DNA of 33,002 nt from Actinomycetota bacterium (GCA_030837345.1 JAUPKQ010000012.1:1-33002); one strand, 5' to 3'; positions 22,409 through 29,972 are shown, counted from the first letter of the stretch. Numbers and translations are program-made. Notes: a model not told the origin generated them from the sequence alone.

Positions 22409-23578
22409 ATGCGTGTGCTGATGCTGGTCGCGACCTCGCTGGCCTCGGACACCCGGGTCCTGCGGGAGGCGACCACTCTCGCGGTCGCCGGCCACGAGGT
22501 GCATGTGATCGGTAAGCAGGTCCCCCTGGACTTCGTCGCCCCGGACGGAGTGACGTGGTCCTCGGCCGGGGCGAGTTCGGTCTTCCGTGCCGAGGGAGCG
22601 GCCTCCCTGTCGGGGAAGGCTCTTTCGCCCCCCGTGAGGGCGGCACGGTGGATGATGTTGCCAACCCACCGCAACCAGGCGTTTTCCCGATGGGCGGCCG
22701 CGGCCGCCGAGGATGCCGGACATCGCACGTTCGACGTCGTTCACGCCCATGACTTCACCGCCCTGGAGGTCGGCGCGAGGCTTGCGGTCTCGCGAAGAGT
22801 TCCGTTCGTCTACGACAGCCACGAGTTCTGGAGCGGACGCCCCCGGGTCGGGCGGCCGACTCCGACCCAGGCTCGGCGCGAGGCGCGGATCGAGGCCGGG
22901 CTCGGCAGCCGGGCGGCCGCTGTCATCACCGTGGGGGACGGTGTTGCCGAGACGTTGCGCGCCCGCTACGGATGGACGCATATCACCGTCGTGCGGAACA
23001 CGTTCCCGATCCCTGACCGGCTCCCGGCCGCGCCTCCGACCCCCGTCGGGGCCGTGTACGCGGGCCGGATCGCGCCCTACCGGGAGCTGGAGGTCATCGC
23101 CGAGGCCAGCATGCGGATCGACATGCCGATCACGCTCATTGGACCGGCCGACACCACCTGGCTGGCCCGCTTCAACCCCGGCCGGGCCACCGTTCGCCCG
23201 GCGTTGCCGGTGGACGAGGTCGATGTGCTGCTCACCAGTGCTGGGCTCGCCTTGGTGACTCACAGTGACCGTTGGATCAATCATCGACTCGCGATGCCGA
23301 ACAAGCTCTTTCACGCCGTGCGGGCCGGAATTCCGGTAGTCGCCACGGATGTGGGTGAATTAGGGGCTTTGGTTCGTCGTCACGGGGTCGGGGAACTGTA
23401 CCGTCCGGGGGACGCCGAAAGCCTCGCCAGAGCCGTCGAGGCAGCGGTCCGGCGCTACCCGCAGCTCGTGGCGGCGGTGCACGAAGCCGCACCGGAGCTG
23501 TCCTGGCAGAAGGACGCCACCGTTCTGTTGGATCTCTACGCCCGGCTCCCGGTCTCCGGGGCCAAAGCCGGACGGTGA
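22409..23578 (+). CDS. GT-B glycosyltransferase (GT4-like)
   Basis: 389 residues with a two-Rossmann GT-B fold. The N-terminal half begins MRVLMLVATSLASDTRVLRE, the usual acceptor-side opening with SDTRV, and has DVVHAHDFTAL and VYDSHEFWSGR. The C-terminal half carries VYAGRIAPYREL, PITLIGPAD and the donor-site stretch MPNKLFHAVRAGIPVVATDVGELGALV, where the nucleotide-sugar would bind. A Shine-Dalgarno (AAGGGCGAGGG) supports ATG 22409. It sits between the GT2 gene and the ABC transporter genes and is probably part of the same biosynthetic unit. Sugar specificity is not readable from sequence. The paralogous type at 25387 shares the DTRV/DARM-like opening and H-E-x-Y/F motif, so both belong to one broader subfamily. 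Confidence 0.88.
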   Translation: MRVLMLVATSLASDTRVLREATTLAVAGHEVHVIGKQVPLDFVAPDGVTWSSAGASSVFRAEGAASLSGKALSPPVRAARWMMLPTHRNQAFSRWAAAAAEDAGHRTFDVVHAHDFTALEVGARLAVSRRVPFVYDSHEFWSGRPRVGRPTPTQARREARIEAGLGSRAAAVITVGDGVAETLRARYGWTHITVVRNTFPIPDRLPAAPPTPVGAVYAGRIAPYRELEVIAEASMRIDMPITLIGPADTTWLARFNPGRATVRPALPVDEVDVLLTSAGLALVTHSDRWINHRLAMPNKLFHAVRAGIPVVATDVGELGALVRRHGVGELYRPGDAESLARAVEAAVRRYPQLVAAVHEAAPELSWQKDATVLLDLYARLPVSGAKAGR

Positions 23579-23617
23579 TCAATGTGTCAACTCGGCAGGT
23601 TGCCGCCATCGCGTCGG

Positions 23618-23623
23618 TATCCT
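23618..23623 (+). promoter_or_regulatory. Candidate -10 box before the ABC exporter genes
   Basis: TATCCT at 23618-23623 lies in the 76-bp gap upstream of the permease. Transcription would start near 23630, leaving a 25-base leader that contains AAGAAGGA as the ribosome site for GTG 23655. No clear -35 is seen, so read-through from the upstream genes is also likely. Confidence 0.35.
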
Positions 23624-23654
23624 TAGCCCACCTGCGAACGTCAAGAAGGAACCC

Positions 23655-24560
23655 GTGAGCCAAGCCCGATCGAGCACCGCCGAGGACGAGTACAACGGCG
23701 AGCGTCACGTCTATGAACCTCACCGCGCGGGCCTGCCACCGCTGGTCCCGTACTTCCGTGAGTTGTGGCGACGCCGTACCTTCGCCTTCGAGCTCTCCCG
23801 CACGAGCATGCATGCCGCCAACACCGACACCGTGTTCGGTCAGGCCTGGCTCGTGATCAATCCTTTGCTGCTGTCCGGGGTGTACTACATCCTCGTCGAC
23901 ATCATCGGCGGGGGGGCGAGCAAGGCGGACCCCGGTGCCTTCTTCGCATTGTTGACCTCGGGGTTGTTCCTCTACTACTACATCACCGGGTCGATGTCCG
24001 CCGGTACGACGGCGGTGACTCAGGGTGGGCGACTCATCCTGAACACGTCGTTCCCGAAGATGTTGCTCACGGTGTCGACGGTGTACACGGCATTCCGGCG
24101 GTTCCTGCCGACATTGATCGTGTACTTCGGGATCCATCTGATCACCGGACAGAAGGTGGGATTCCACCTGCTCTGGCTGATTCCGATCCTGATCATGGCG
24201 ACGATGATGGGCCTCGGGCTGGCGAATCTGTTCGCCACTCTCCAGGTGTACTTCCGGGACACGGCGAGCTTCCTGCCGTACGTCATCCGGATCTGGCTCT
24301 ACCTGTCGCCGGTGCTGTGGACGATCGAGATGGCCAAGGAACGTGCCGGGAAGGGCGGCCAGATGTATCAGCTGCTGCTCACCTGGAGCCCGATCAATCC
24401 CATGTACGGCATCCTCGGCGCACAGGGCGAGGTCCTCGTGGGCGGTACCTCGCCGTCCTGGGACTTGCTCGCCTACGGGTTCGGATGGTCTGCTCTGATT
24501 CTGGTCGCAGGGTCTTTGCTCATGATGTCGAGGGAGCGTGAGTTCGCTGTCCGCCTCTGA
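23655..24560 (+). CDS. ABC-2 polysaccharide exporter permease (Wzm/TagG type)
   Basis: 301-residue membrane subunit of an ABC exporter for lipid-linked polysaccharide. The cytoplasmic N-terminus includes LVPYFRELWRRRTFAFELSR (amphipathic interface helix). Six membrane segments follow at about 64-84, 95-116, 136-160, 172-194, 208-225 and 272-290. NTDTVFGQAWLVINPLL and the late SPVLWTIEMAKERAG ... LLTWSPINPMYGILG are typical of the O-antigen/teichoic-acid exporter permeases. The AAGGA ribosome site seven bases before GTG 23655 fixes the start. The ATPase gene overlaps its 3' end or begins directly after it, so the two subunits are made together. Flanking glycosyltransferases indicate that the cargo is a surface polysaccharide. 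Confidence 0.93.
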   Translation: MSQARSSTAEDEYNGERHVYEPHRAGLPPLVPYFRELWRRRTFAFELSRTSMHAANTDTVFGQAWLVINPLLLSGVYYILVDIIGGGASKADPGAFFALLTSGLFLYYYITGSMSAGTTAVTQGGRLILNTSFPKMLLTVSTVYTAFRRFLPTLIVYFGIHLITGQKVGFHLLWLIPILIMATMMGLGLANLFATLQVYFRDTASFLPYVIRIWLYLSPVLWTIEMAKERAGKGGQMYQLLLTWSPINPMYGILGAQGEVLVGGTSPSWDLLAYGFGWSALILVAGSLLMMSREREFAVRL

Positions 24561-25356
24561 GGTCTCTCCGACCATGACCAGTCTCAGCCAGGGCGCCGCC
24601 ATCTCGGTCAAGGACGTCCATGTCCAATACCGGATGAACCTCCAGAAGAACCCGACGCTCAAGAACACCATCGTCAGGCTCGGCCGACGTGAGCGTACGG
24701 TCCGGGTCTTCGAGGCCCTGGACGGCGTCAGCTTCGACGTACCCCACGGCAAGGTCATGGGGGTGATCGGCGCCAACGGTGCCGGTAAGTCCACCTTGAT
24801 GCGGACGGTTGCGGGCATCCTCGCGCCCTCCCAGGGCCGGATCGAGGTCAATGGACGGGTCAGCACCTTGCTGGCCCTCGGAGTCGGGTTCAACTCGGCG
24901 CTTTCCGGGCGTGAGAACGTCACCCTCGGTGGTCTCGCCGCAGGTCTCTCACGGGCTGAGATCAAGGAGAAGTACGCGGAGATCTCGGCTTTCGCGGAGA
25001 TCGAGGACTTCATGGACATGCCGATGCGCACGTACAGCTCAGGCATGTACAGCCGCCTGGCGTTCGCGGTCGCCGTCAACATGGATCCGGACATCCTGAT
25101 CATCGACGAGGCGTTGTCCGCCGGTGACGCGCACTTCAAGAAGAAGGCCAGCGACAAGATGGCCGAACTCGTCTCGAAGGCTCGCACGATGCTCGTCGTC
25201 AGCCATGCCCTGGGCACCATCAAGGAACTCTGTGACGAGGCGATCTGGCTGCACAAGGGCAAGCTGATCAGGCGGGGTGAGCCCGATGAGATCATCGCGG
25301 CCTACACGAAGTTCCTGCAGGTCGGTGAGGACGCCATCACGCTCGAGGACTTCTGA
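24538..25356 (+). CDS. ABC polysaccharide exporter ATPase (Wzt/TagH type)
   Basis: 272-residue ATP-binding subunit paired with the preceding permease. Features are Walker A GANGAGKST (78-86), the Q-loop region around VGFNSALSGRENV (116-128), signature YSSGMYSRLAFAVAV (166-180), Walker B ILIIDEAL (186-193), D-loop SAGD and the switch histidine in VVSHA (H223). The N-terminal insertion RMNLQKNPTLKNTIVRLGRRER before the first strand is characteristic of the Wzt/TagH polysaccharide-export group. It lacks the C-terminal carbohydrate-binding domain of long Wzt proteins, so chain-end recognition is not expected. GTG 24538 overlaps the permease gene by 23 bp. ATG 24574 (residue 13) is a realistic alternative, because the Shine-Dalgarno before 24538 is too close to be ideal. 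Confidence 0.93.
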   Translation: MSSLSASEVSPTMTSLSQGAAISVKDVHVQYRMNLQKNPTLKNTIVRLGRRERTVRVFEALDGVSFDVPHGKVMGVIGANGAGKSTLMRTVAGILAPSQGRIEVNGRVSTLLALGVGFNSALSGRENVTLGGLAAGLSRAEIKEKYAEISAFAEIEDFMDMPMRTYSSGMYSRLAFAVAVNMDPDILIIDEALSAGDAHFKKKASDKMAELVSKARTMLVVSHALGTIKELCDEAIWLHKGKLIRRGEPDEIIAAYTKFLQVGEDAITLEDF

Positions 25357-25386
25357 GTCGTGCGGGGGCAGCGGCCCGAGGGCCTG

Positions 25387-26502
25387 ATGGTCGACGTCTC
25401 TGTCGTCACGAGCGGTCATGATGTCGCCGATGCCCGGATGCATCGTGAGGTCGCGGCGCTTCGGCGCCGTGGCCTCACGGTGGAGGTCCTCGGCCTCGGC
25501 GATGTCGGCGCGGGCCCCGAGGGCGCCGACATCCGGACCTGGCCTCGTCGTTCGATGGTTTTCAGGGCGGTGCACGCCGTCCGTCTGCCGTTCCTCGCCC
25601 GGGGACGGGTCCTGCTGACACTTGATCCGGACGTCGTGCCCGCTGGCGTCGTGGCGAGTCTGCTGCGCCGTCGTCGGCTCGTGGCGGATGTGCATGAGGA
25701 CTACGTCGCCCTCTTGGCCGACCGGGCGTGGGTGCCCGGCCGGTTGAGGGGCGCCCTTCAACGGCTTGCCGCCGCCTGCGTGGGCCTCGCCGGCCGGGCC
25801 TCGCTCACGGTCGTCGCCGACGACCACGTCCCGCCCCGGGGGAACCGGTGCCGCCGCCGTCTGGTGGTTCGGAATGTTCCCGATCCGGCTCTTCTGCCGA
25901 CTCCTTCGCCCCAGGTCGACGATCCGGCGCCCCGGGCCGTGTATGTGGGGGACGTCCGGACCAGCCGGGGCCTTCGCGTGATGGTCGAGGCGATCGCTCT
26001 CGCCCCCTGCTGGCGGCTGGACGTCGTCGGGCCGGTCGCGGCAGCGGACCAGCAGTGGGTCAAGGACCGGATGGAACGCCCGGACGTCGCAGGAAGAATC
26101 ACTCTTCACGGTCGCAAACCCCCTCGTGCTTCGTGGGAGATCGCCGCCAGCGCCTCGGTAGGCATGATCCTTGCGCAGGACACGCCTGCCTTCCGTGACG
26201 CTGTGCCGACGAAACTGTACGAGTACCTGGCCACCGGACTGGCCGTGCTGGCGACTCCGTTGCCCAGGGTTGCCGCGCTGCTCGACGGTTCCCTCGCCGG
26301 TGCGCTCGTCACCGAGGCCACTGCTGCCGCGGAAGTGCTCCGTGGCTGGTCGGCGGCACCGGCCGAGCTCGCCAAAGCGAGGCGGGCTGCGCTTGAGTGG
26401 GCGGATCGCGAACTGCGCGACGCCAATCCCTATGACGTGCTCGCAGCGGAGGTCGCCGTTCTCGCCGAGACGCCGGTAGGCGGCAGCCGGGGCCGTTCCT
26501 GA
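25387..26502 (+). CDS. GT-B glycosyltransferase
   Basis: 371 residues, a GT4-like glycosyltransferase related in plan to the one at 22409. The N-terminal Rossmann half opens VDVSVVTSGHDVADARMHREV and includes ADVHEDYVALL. The C-terminal half has AVYVGDVRTSRGLRVMVEAI, LDVVGPV, ITLHGRKPP and the donor-binding segment AVPTKLYEYLATGLAVLATPLP, with the conserved Glu in YEYLATG. ATG 25387 follows GAGGG at a good distance. GTG 25360, four bases after the ATPase stop, would add nine residues. It ends the plus-strand polysaccharide unit. Its last 73 bp overlap the convergent gene at 26430. Sugar specificity is unknown. Confidence 0.85.
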   Translation: MVDVSVVTSGHDVADARMHREVAALRRRGLTVEVLGLGDVGAGPEGADIRTWPRRSMVFRAVHAVRLPFLARGRVLLTLDPDVVPAGVVASLLRRRRLVADVHEDYVALLADRAWVPGRLRGALQRLAAACVGLAGRASLTVVADDHVPPRGNRCRRRLVVRNVPDPALLPTPSPQVDDPAPRAVYVGDVRTSRGLRVMVEAIALAPCWRLDVVGPVAAADQQWVKDRMERPDVAGRITLHGRKPPRASWEIAASASVGMILAQDTPAFRDAVPTKLYEYLATGLAVLATPLPRVAALLDGSLAGALVTEATAAAEVLRGWSAAPAELAKARRAALEWADRELRDANPYDVLAAEVAVLAETPVGGSRGRS

Positions 26503-27572
26503 CGAGGACCGGTGACCAGCGCCGGGCCGCCCGACCGGACGCTGAACGCCCGGCCGTCTCCTGGCCACCGGCGCAGAGACAGGACGTGCCTGATTCGCAG
26601 GGCGACGGCCGCGGGGTCGTGGACGAGATCCGCCGGGGTGATGCGGAGCACCACGAAACCGTCGTTCACGAAGGACTCGTAGCGGCCCCGACCTCCCCTG
26701 ACGGGAGAGGCCCGGCCCCAGAGACCGCCGGTTGACGAACCCACCATCGTCACGACGACGCGGGCCGTGGGAAAAGTGACCTCGGACGCTGCGGCAGGAT
26801 CGGTCAGGCCGCCCGGTCCTCCCTCGGCCCAGCCGGTGATCCCGGAGGCTCGAAGGAGCCGGTGCAGCCGGTACCCGGAGGCGCTCACCGGGCCGTGCCG
26901 GGTCGCGACGAGCAGACGGCGGAGTTGAACGCTGCCGGGACGGCCGACCCGTGCCCCGGCCGCCGCGATGATCCGTGCGCGAGGCAGCTCTCGACCTGCC
27001 CACACCCAGAGGTAGAGGTCGAGGGCTTCGTCGAAAGGGAAGAGAGCCAGACAGTCGACCGCGGTGCGTTCTCTACCGGTCGATCGCAGCCCTCGCAGAT
27101 CGATCACCTCCTCGGCGACCAGTCCTTCGGGTGACCATCCGCGCAGCCGCAGACCCGTGTGGCGTCGCCGGTTGGTCAGTACCTCGGCCGTCGCCCCCGG
27201 GCGGACGGGAAAGCCGTGCAGCGAGGCCGCCGTCCGCCGGCAGGCGACGGCCTCGGGCCAGGTGAGTTGCGCTGCCCGGGTGAGCATGCGGGCGGGGAAG
27301 ACCCCCGAGCCCGGCGAGCCCAGCCCGGACCGGGGGTCGGACGGGGGCCACCCGATCCCGGCGGACGCGGGTGTGAGGGGCAGGGGGCGGAAGGGCCCAG
27401 CGGGAACGAGCGGCCCGGACCGGGTGATCCCTCGCCCCGCGACCAGGAGCCACTCCCCGGCCGACTGCCGGCGCCGGATCTGCCGGGGGGACCACCCCGA
27501 GGCCTTGGCCTGCTCCGCGGTGAACACGCCGTCCTGCTCGTGAGCGACGGCCGGTACTCCGATCATGTGCAT
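26430..27572 (-). CDS. AbiEi-type helix-turn-helix protein with degenerate DUF559-like domain
   Basis: 380 residues. The N-terminal 50 residues (DGVFTAEQAKASGWSPRQIRRRQSAGEWLLVAGRGI) match the winged-helix domain of AbiEi-type antitoxin proteins. The middle region (RLRGW ... VIDLRGLRSTGRERTAVDCLALF ... DEALDLYLW) is the usual linker of actinobacterial proteins of this group. The C-terminal part (about 265-335) is placed like the DUF559/Vsr-like nuclease domain, ending YESFVNDGFVVLRITPADLVHDP. The acidic residues expected in its core strands appear lost (EVTFPTARVVVTMVG instead of a VDFAFP...VEVDG-like run). Such proteins often stand alone without a toxin, and no AbiEii-like nucleotidyltransferase is present here. 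The 3' 73 bp overlap the glycosyltransferase gene, so the last 25 or so residues are probably unconstrained. Confidence 0.75.
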   Translation of the reverse strand: MHMIGVPAVAHEQDGVFTAEQAKASGWSPRQIRRRQSAGEWLLVAGRGITRSGPLVPAGPFRPLPLTPASAGIGWPPSDPRSGLGSPGSGVFPARMLTRAAQLTWPEAVACRRTAASLHGFPVRPGATAEVLTNRRRHTGLRLRGWSPEGLVAEEVIDLRGLRSTGRERTAVDCLALFPFDEALDLYLWVWAGRELPRARIIAAAGARVGRPGSVQLRRLLVATRHGPVSASGYRLHRLLRASGITGWAEGGPGGLTDPAAASEVTFPTARVVVTMVGSSTGGLWGRASPVRGGRGRYESFVNDGFVVLRITPADLVHDPAAVALRIRHVLSLRRWPGDGRAFSVRSGGPALVTGPRQERPRLPPTGVSARTATSAASTS

Positions 27573-27623
27573 GACGTCAGCCTGCGACGGTCACGCCTGC
27601 TCCGGTATCCGAGTGATCCTTCC

Positions 27624-27660
27624 TGTGGACAAGGAGCCTCATCACCGTGCCTGTGGACGA
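27624..27660. other. Two DnaA-box-like sites
   Basis: TGTGGACAA at 27624-27632 is the complement of TTGTCCACA, the form of DnaA box preferred in high-GC actinobacteria. TGTGGACGA at 27652-27660 differs by one base. They are 28 bp apart on the same strand, the second inside the end of the NmrA-like gene. Two boxes do not make an origin. Confidence 0.35.
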
Positions 27661-28481
27661 GTCGACGGTCTCTGCCCGGCGCAGAAGCTCTTCAAGGAGC
27701 GGGGCATCCGACCGGTGACGTCCAGAACCGTGGTCGTCGTCCGGTTCTCGGCGCCGTTCGCGATCTCCGTGTCCAGGTCGGCGAGGATCCGCGCGAACCT
27801 CACGGACAGGCCGGCTCCGGTCAGCCAGGTCACGAGCTCCGCGGGATCCAGCGCGCGGTGCCGCACCGGGTGCCCGTGGAACTCGGTGATGACCTCCGCG
27901 ACCTCCCGGTAGCTCAGCGCCTCCGGACCGGTGATCAGGTGGCCGGTGTTGTGCGGGACGTCGTCCGTCAGGGCATGGACCCCCACGTCCGCGATGTCCG
28001 CCGGATCGACGAAGGCGACGCGGCCGTCACCGGTCGCGCTGACGATCTCCCCGTTCTCCCGGGCGCTGATCGCCTGCGGGTGGCGTCCTGTGAAGTTCGT
28101 CATGAACCACGACGGTCGCAGTACCGCCCACTCGTCGAAGGACCCGGCGAGGCGCCGGTGGACCAGCCCCAGCCCCTCGGCGGCGTCGTCGGTCGCCGAC
28201 GAACTGAGCAGTACCGCCCGGCGGACCCCGGAACCGAGCGCCCGTTCGAGGAACGGCGACATCACCGGCGCCGGGTCCGGTTCGCCGACCGGCGGGACCA
28301 GGTAGACGGCGTCGACCCCGCGCAGCGCGTCCTCATGCGTGCTGGTGTCGTACCAGTCGAAGCGGAACTCACCGGCCGACGGATGCCGGCTCGTGCCCCG
28401 GACCTCGTAGGCCCGCCGGGCGAGCCCCTCCGCGACCAGGCGGCCCGTCGTCCCTGTCGATCCGATGACGAGGACGGTCAC
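27642..28481 (-). CDS. NmrA-like NAD(P)-binding protein
   Basis: 279 residues, an atypical short-chain dehydrogenase of the NmrA/QOR2 group. The Rossmann motif GSTGTTG is at residues 7-13. VRGTSRHPSAG follows at the second strand, DAVYLVPPVG at the fourth, and AVLLSSSATDD and VLRPSWFMTNF in the core. The absence of a YxxxK pair at the usual place fits NmrA-type redox-sensing or quinone-reducing members. GTG 28481 overlaps the SnoaL-like gene stop in a GTGA, so the two are translationally coupled. The promoter is the divergent one with the TetR-type operators near 28960. It may detoxify or sense a small electrophile or quinone recognised by the repressor. The substrate is not known. Confidence 0.87.
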   Translation of the reverse strand: MTVLVIGSTGTTGRLVAEGLARRAYEVRGTSRHPSAGEFRFDWYDTSTHEDALRGVDAVYLVPPVGEPDPAPVMSPFLERALGSGVRRAVLLSSSATDDAAEGLGLVHRRLAGSFDEWAVLRPSWFMTNFTGRHPQAISARENGEIVSATGDGRVAFVDPADIADVGVHALTDDVPHNTGHLITGPEALSYREVAEVITEFHGHPVRHRALDPAELVTWLTGAGLSVRFARILADLDTEIANGAENRTTTTVLDVTGRMPRSLKSFCAGQRPSTRPQAR

Positions 28482-28927
28482 GATGCCACCGGCCCGGCGA
28501 GCAGCTCCTGGACGGCGAGAGGATTCCAGTAGTCGCGGTATCGCGCGATACGCCCGTCCCTGAAGGTGACGACGGCGACGTAACGCAGCTCGTAGGGCTG
28601 TCCGGTCGCGGTGACGAACCCGGTCGCGGTGAGTTCCGCGACGACGACGCCGGGGTCCGTCGTCCCGTGGAGCCTGAGGTCCTTGATCTCACGGATGTCG
28701 AGACGGCTCGGATAGTCGATGAGGTAGCCGCGCAGCGCCGACGTGCCGACGACCTCGTGCGGGCGGTCCGGGGGCGCGAAGGGGAACTCCATCACCCCGT
28801 CCTCGGTGAACAGGGCGATGAACCCCTCCATGTCCTTCGCCAGCAGCAGGTCGACGGCGGAGCGGAAGACGTCAGACGGTGCGGGACGTCCGGAGGGCAC
28901 AGGAGATGCAGGAGGTGCGGAAGGCAT
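28478..28927 (-). CDS. SnoaL-like (NTF2-fold) protein
   Basis: 149 residues with a cone-shaped NTF2/SnoaL-like fold. The first helix VFRSAVDLLLAKDMEGFIALFTEDGVMEFPFAP is typical, followed by ALRGYLIDYPSRLDIREIKDLRL, VVVAELTATGFV, YELRYVAVVTFRDGRIARYRDYWNP. These proteins bind small hydrophobic ligands and act as isomerases, hydrolases or cyclases. ATG 28927 is chosen for AGGGA about eight bases upstream. Further upstream the frame runs antisense to the TetR gene. It is first in a two-gene unit with the NmrA-like gene and faces the TetR gene across duplicated operators, so it is probably derepressed by the TetR ligand. Confidence 0.87.
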   Translation of the reverse strand: MPSAPPASPVPSGRPAPSDVFRSAVDLLLAKDMEGFIALFTEDGVMEFPFAPPDRPHEVVGTSALRGYLIDYPSRLDIREIKDLRLHGTTDPGVVVAELTATGFVTATGQPYELRYVAVVTFRDGRIARYRDYWNPLAVQELLAGPVAS

Positions 28928-28951
28928 GGTCCATCCCTGGGGAAGTACGAT

Positions 28952-28989
28952 ACGGACTGTCGGTCCGAATATACGGACCGTCGGTCCGT
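28952..28989. promoter_or_regulatory. Duplicated TetR-type operator and divergent promoters
   Basis: ACGGACCGTCGGTCCGT at 28973-28989 is a palindrome (8-bp arms counting the central bases flexibly, with CGGACC/GGTCCG perfect). A near copy, ACGGACTGTCGGTCCGA, sits at 28952-28968, a 21-bp period. The AT-rich spacer AATATA (28968-28973) supplies a -10 on the minus strand (TATATT) and possibly one on the plus strand (GAATAT). The arrangement suits a TetR dimer pair repressing both its own gene and the SnoaL-NmrA operon. Confidence 0.8.
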
Positions 28990-29010
28990 TTGGCGAGGGG
29001 GTTCGGTGGA

Positions 29011-29553
29011 ATGAGGGCGGACGCACAGCGCAACCGGGACGCCGTGCTGGCGGCCGCCGGCCGGTTGTTCGACGCCGCGACGTCCTCCGACGAGGTGTCC
29101 ATGGACGCCGTCGCGGTGGCGGCCGGGGTCGGCAAGGGAACCCTGTTCCGACGGTTCGGTGACCGGACCGGACTGATCCGTGAGCTGTATCAGCACCGCA
29201 GCGAGGAGATGGAGAACACCTGGACCCCCGTGCCGGAGGGATCACCGGCCGAGCGTGCCCTCGATCTGCTCCTGGTGATCCTCCGGTTCAAGACCGAGAA
29301 CAGGGCGCTCTCCCGGGCTCTCGAAGGCACCGGGAGGACGAGCCCCTACGACAACCGGTCCTACGACCGGTGGCACTCCACCCTGGCCTCGATCGTCGCC
29401 GAGGTCCGGGACGCCCCGGAGGCCGCGTTCCTCGCTCACGCGATGCTGGCCGCCGTCCGGAGTGACCTGCTGGAGCACCTCCGCCTCTGGCCCGAGGACC
29501 GGATCCGGGGTGGTGTCGAGGCGCTGGTGCGCTCGATCCTTGAGGATCAGTGA
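29011..29553 (+). CDS. TetR-family transcriptional repressor
   Basis: 180 residues. The N-terminal helix-turn-helix is clear: RNRDAVLAAAGRLFDAA, then VSMDAVAVAAGVGKGTLFRRFGDRTGLIREL, the standard TetR recognition region. The C-terminal ligand domain (about 60-180) is helical, with FKTENRALSRALEG and FLAHAMLAAVRSDLLEHLR, and its ligand is unknown. ATG 29011 follows GAGGGGG at about nine bases. The gene diverges from the SnoaL-NmrA pair, and the duplicated palindrome at 28952-28989 lies exactly between them, the usual layout of local autoregulation. The stop is two bases from the stop of the convergent small gene at 29556. Confidence 0.92.
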   Translation: MRADAQRNRDAVLAAAGRLFDAATSSDEVSMDAVAVAAGVGKGTLFRRFGDRTGLIRELYQHRSEEMENTWTPVPEGSPAERALDLLLVILRFKTENRALSRALEGTGRTSPYDNRSYDRWHSTLASIVAEVRDAPEAAFLAHAMLAAVRSDLLEHLRLWPEDRIRGGVEALVRSILEDQ

Positions 29554-29555
29554 GA

Positions 29556-29972
29556 TCAGCGGTCGAGCCGGGCCAGGGCGGCGGGGAGACCGTTGACGGC
29601 GATCGCCCGGCGGTTGACGCGGGCCGCCAGCCAGGTGGCGGGCAACGCGGCGGCGTCGACGGCGACGAGGACGTCCGCGGAGGTGACCAGCCGCCGGGTC
29701 GTTCCGTCCAGGAGGATCTGTGTCGCGCCGGGCAGCCGGTGGGGATCCATGACGATCTTGCTGATCCGCTGCTGGCCGCCCGCACCGAGAAGCACCGGGC
29801 GTCCGACGGGCACCCGTAGATCGAGGGTCTCGGCGAGGTCCCGCACCGGTGGGGTCCGGCTGATCAGGGTGACCCGGTGTCCGGTCTCCTGCAGCCTGTG
29901 GACGCCGGCGAGCAGGGCTTCCCCGGGAGGTGTCGCCCCGAGGGACACCAGCACGACCGAACCGGCGGTCAA
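29556..29972 (-). CDS. Small protein of unknown function coupled to a glycosyltransferase
   Basis: 138 residues. It looks like a single alpha/beta Rossmann-type half: VVLVSLGATPPGEALLAGVHRLQETGHRVTLISRTPPV, ISKIVMDPHRLPGA, and VTSADVLVAVDAAALPATWLAAR near the end. This resembles one half of a GT-B glycosyltransferase, but I cannot assign a family. The TTG start overlaps the stop of the glycosyltransferase gene as TTGA, the tight coupling expected of partner proteins. An accessory or second-half role for the glycosyltransferase is a guess from position. Codon bias is normal for the genome, and its stop lies two bases from the TetR gene stop. Confidence 0.68.
   Translation of the reverse strand: MTAGSVVLVSLGATPPGEALLAGVHRLQETGHRVTLISRTPPVRDLAETLDLRVPVGRPVLLGAGGQQRISKIVMDPHRLPGATQILLDGTTRRLVTSADVLVAVDAAALPATWLAARVNRRAIAVNGLPAALARLDR

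Noticed and set aside
26430-27572. Complete AbiE toxin-antitoxin system
   Set aside because: Only the AbiEi-like part is present; no nucleotidyltransferase toxin adjoins it on either side.
27624-27660. Replication origin
   Set aside because: Only two boxes, no AT-rich unwinding region and no dnaA, dnaN or partition genes nearby.
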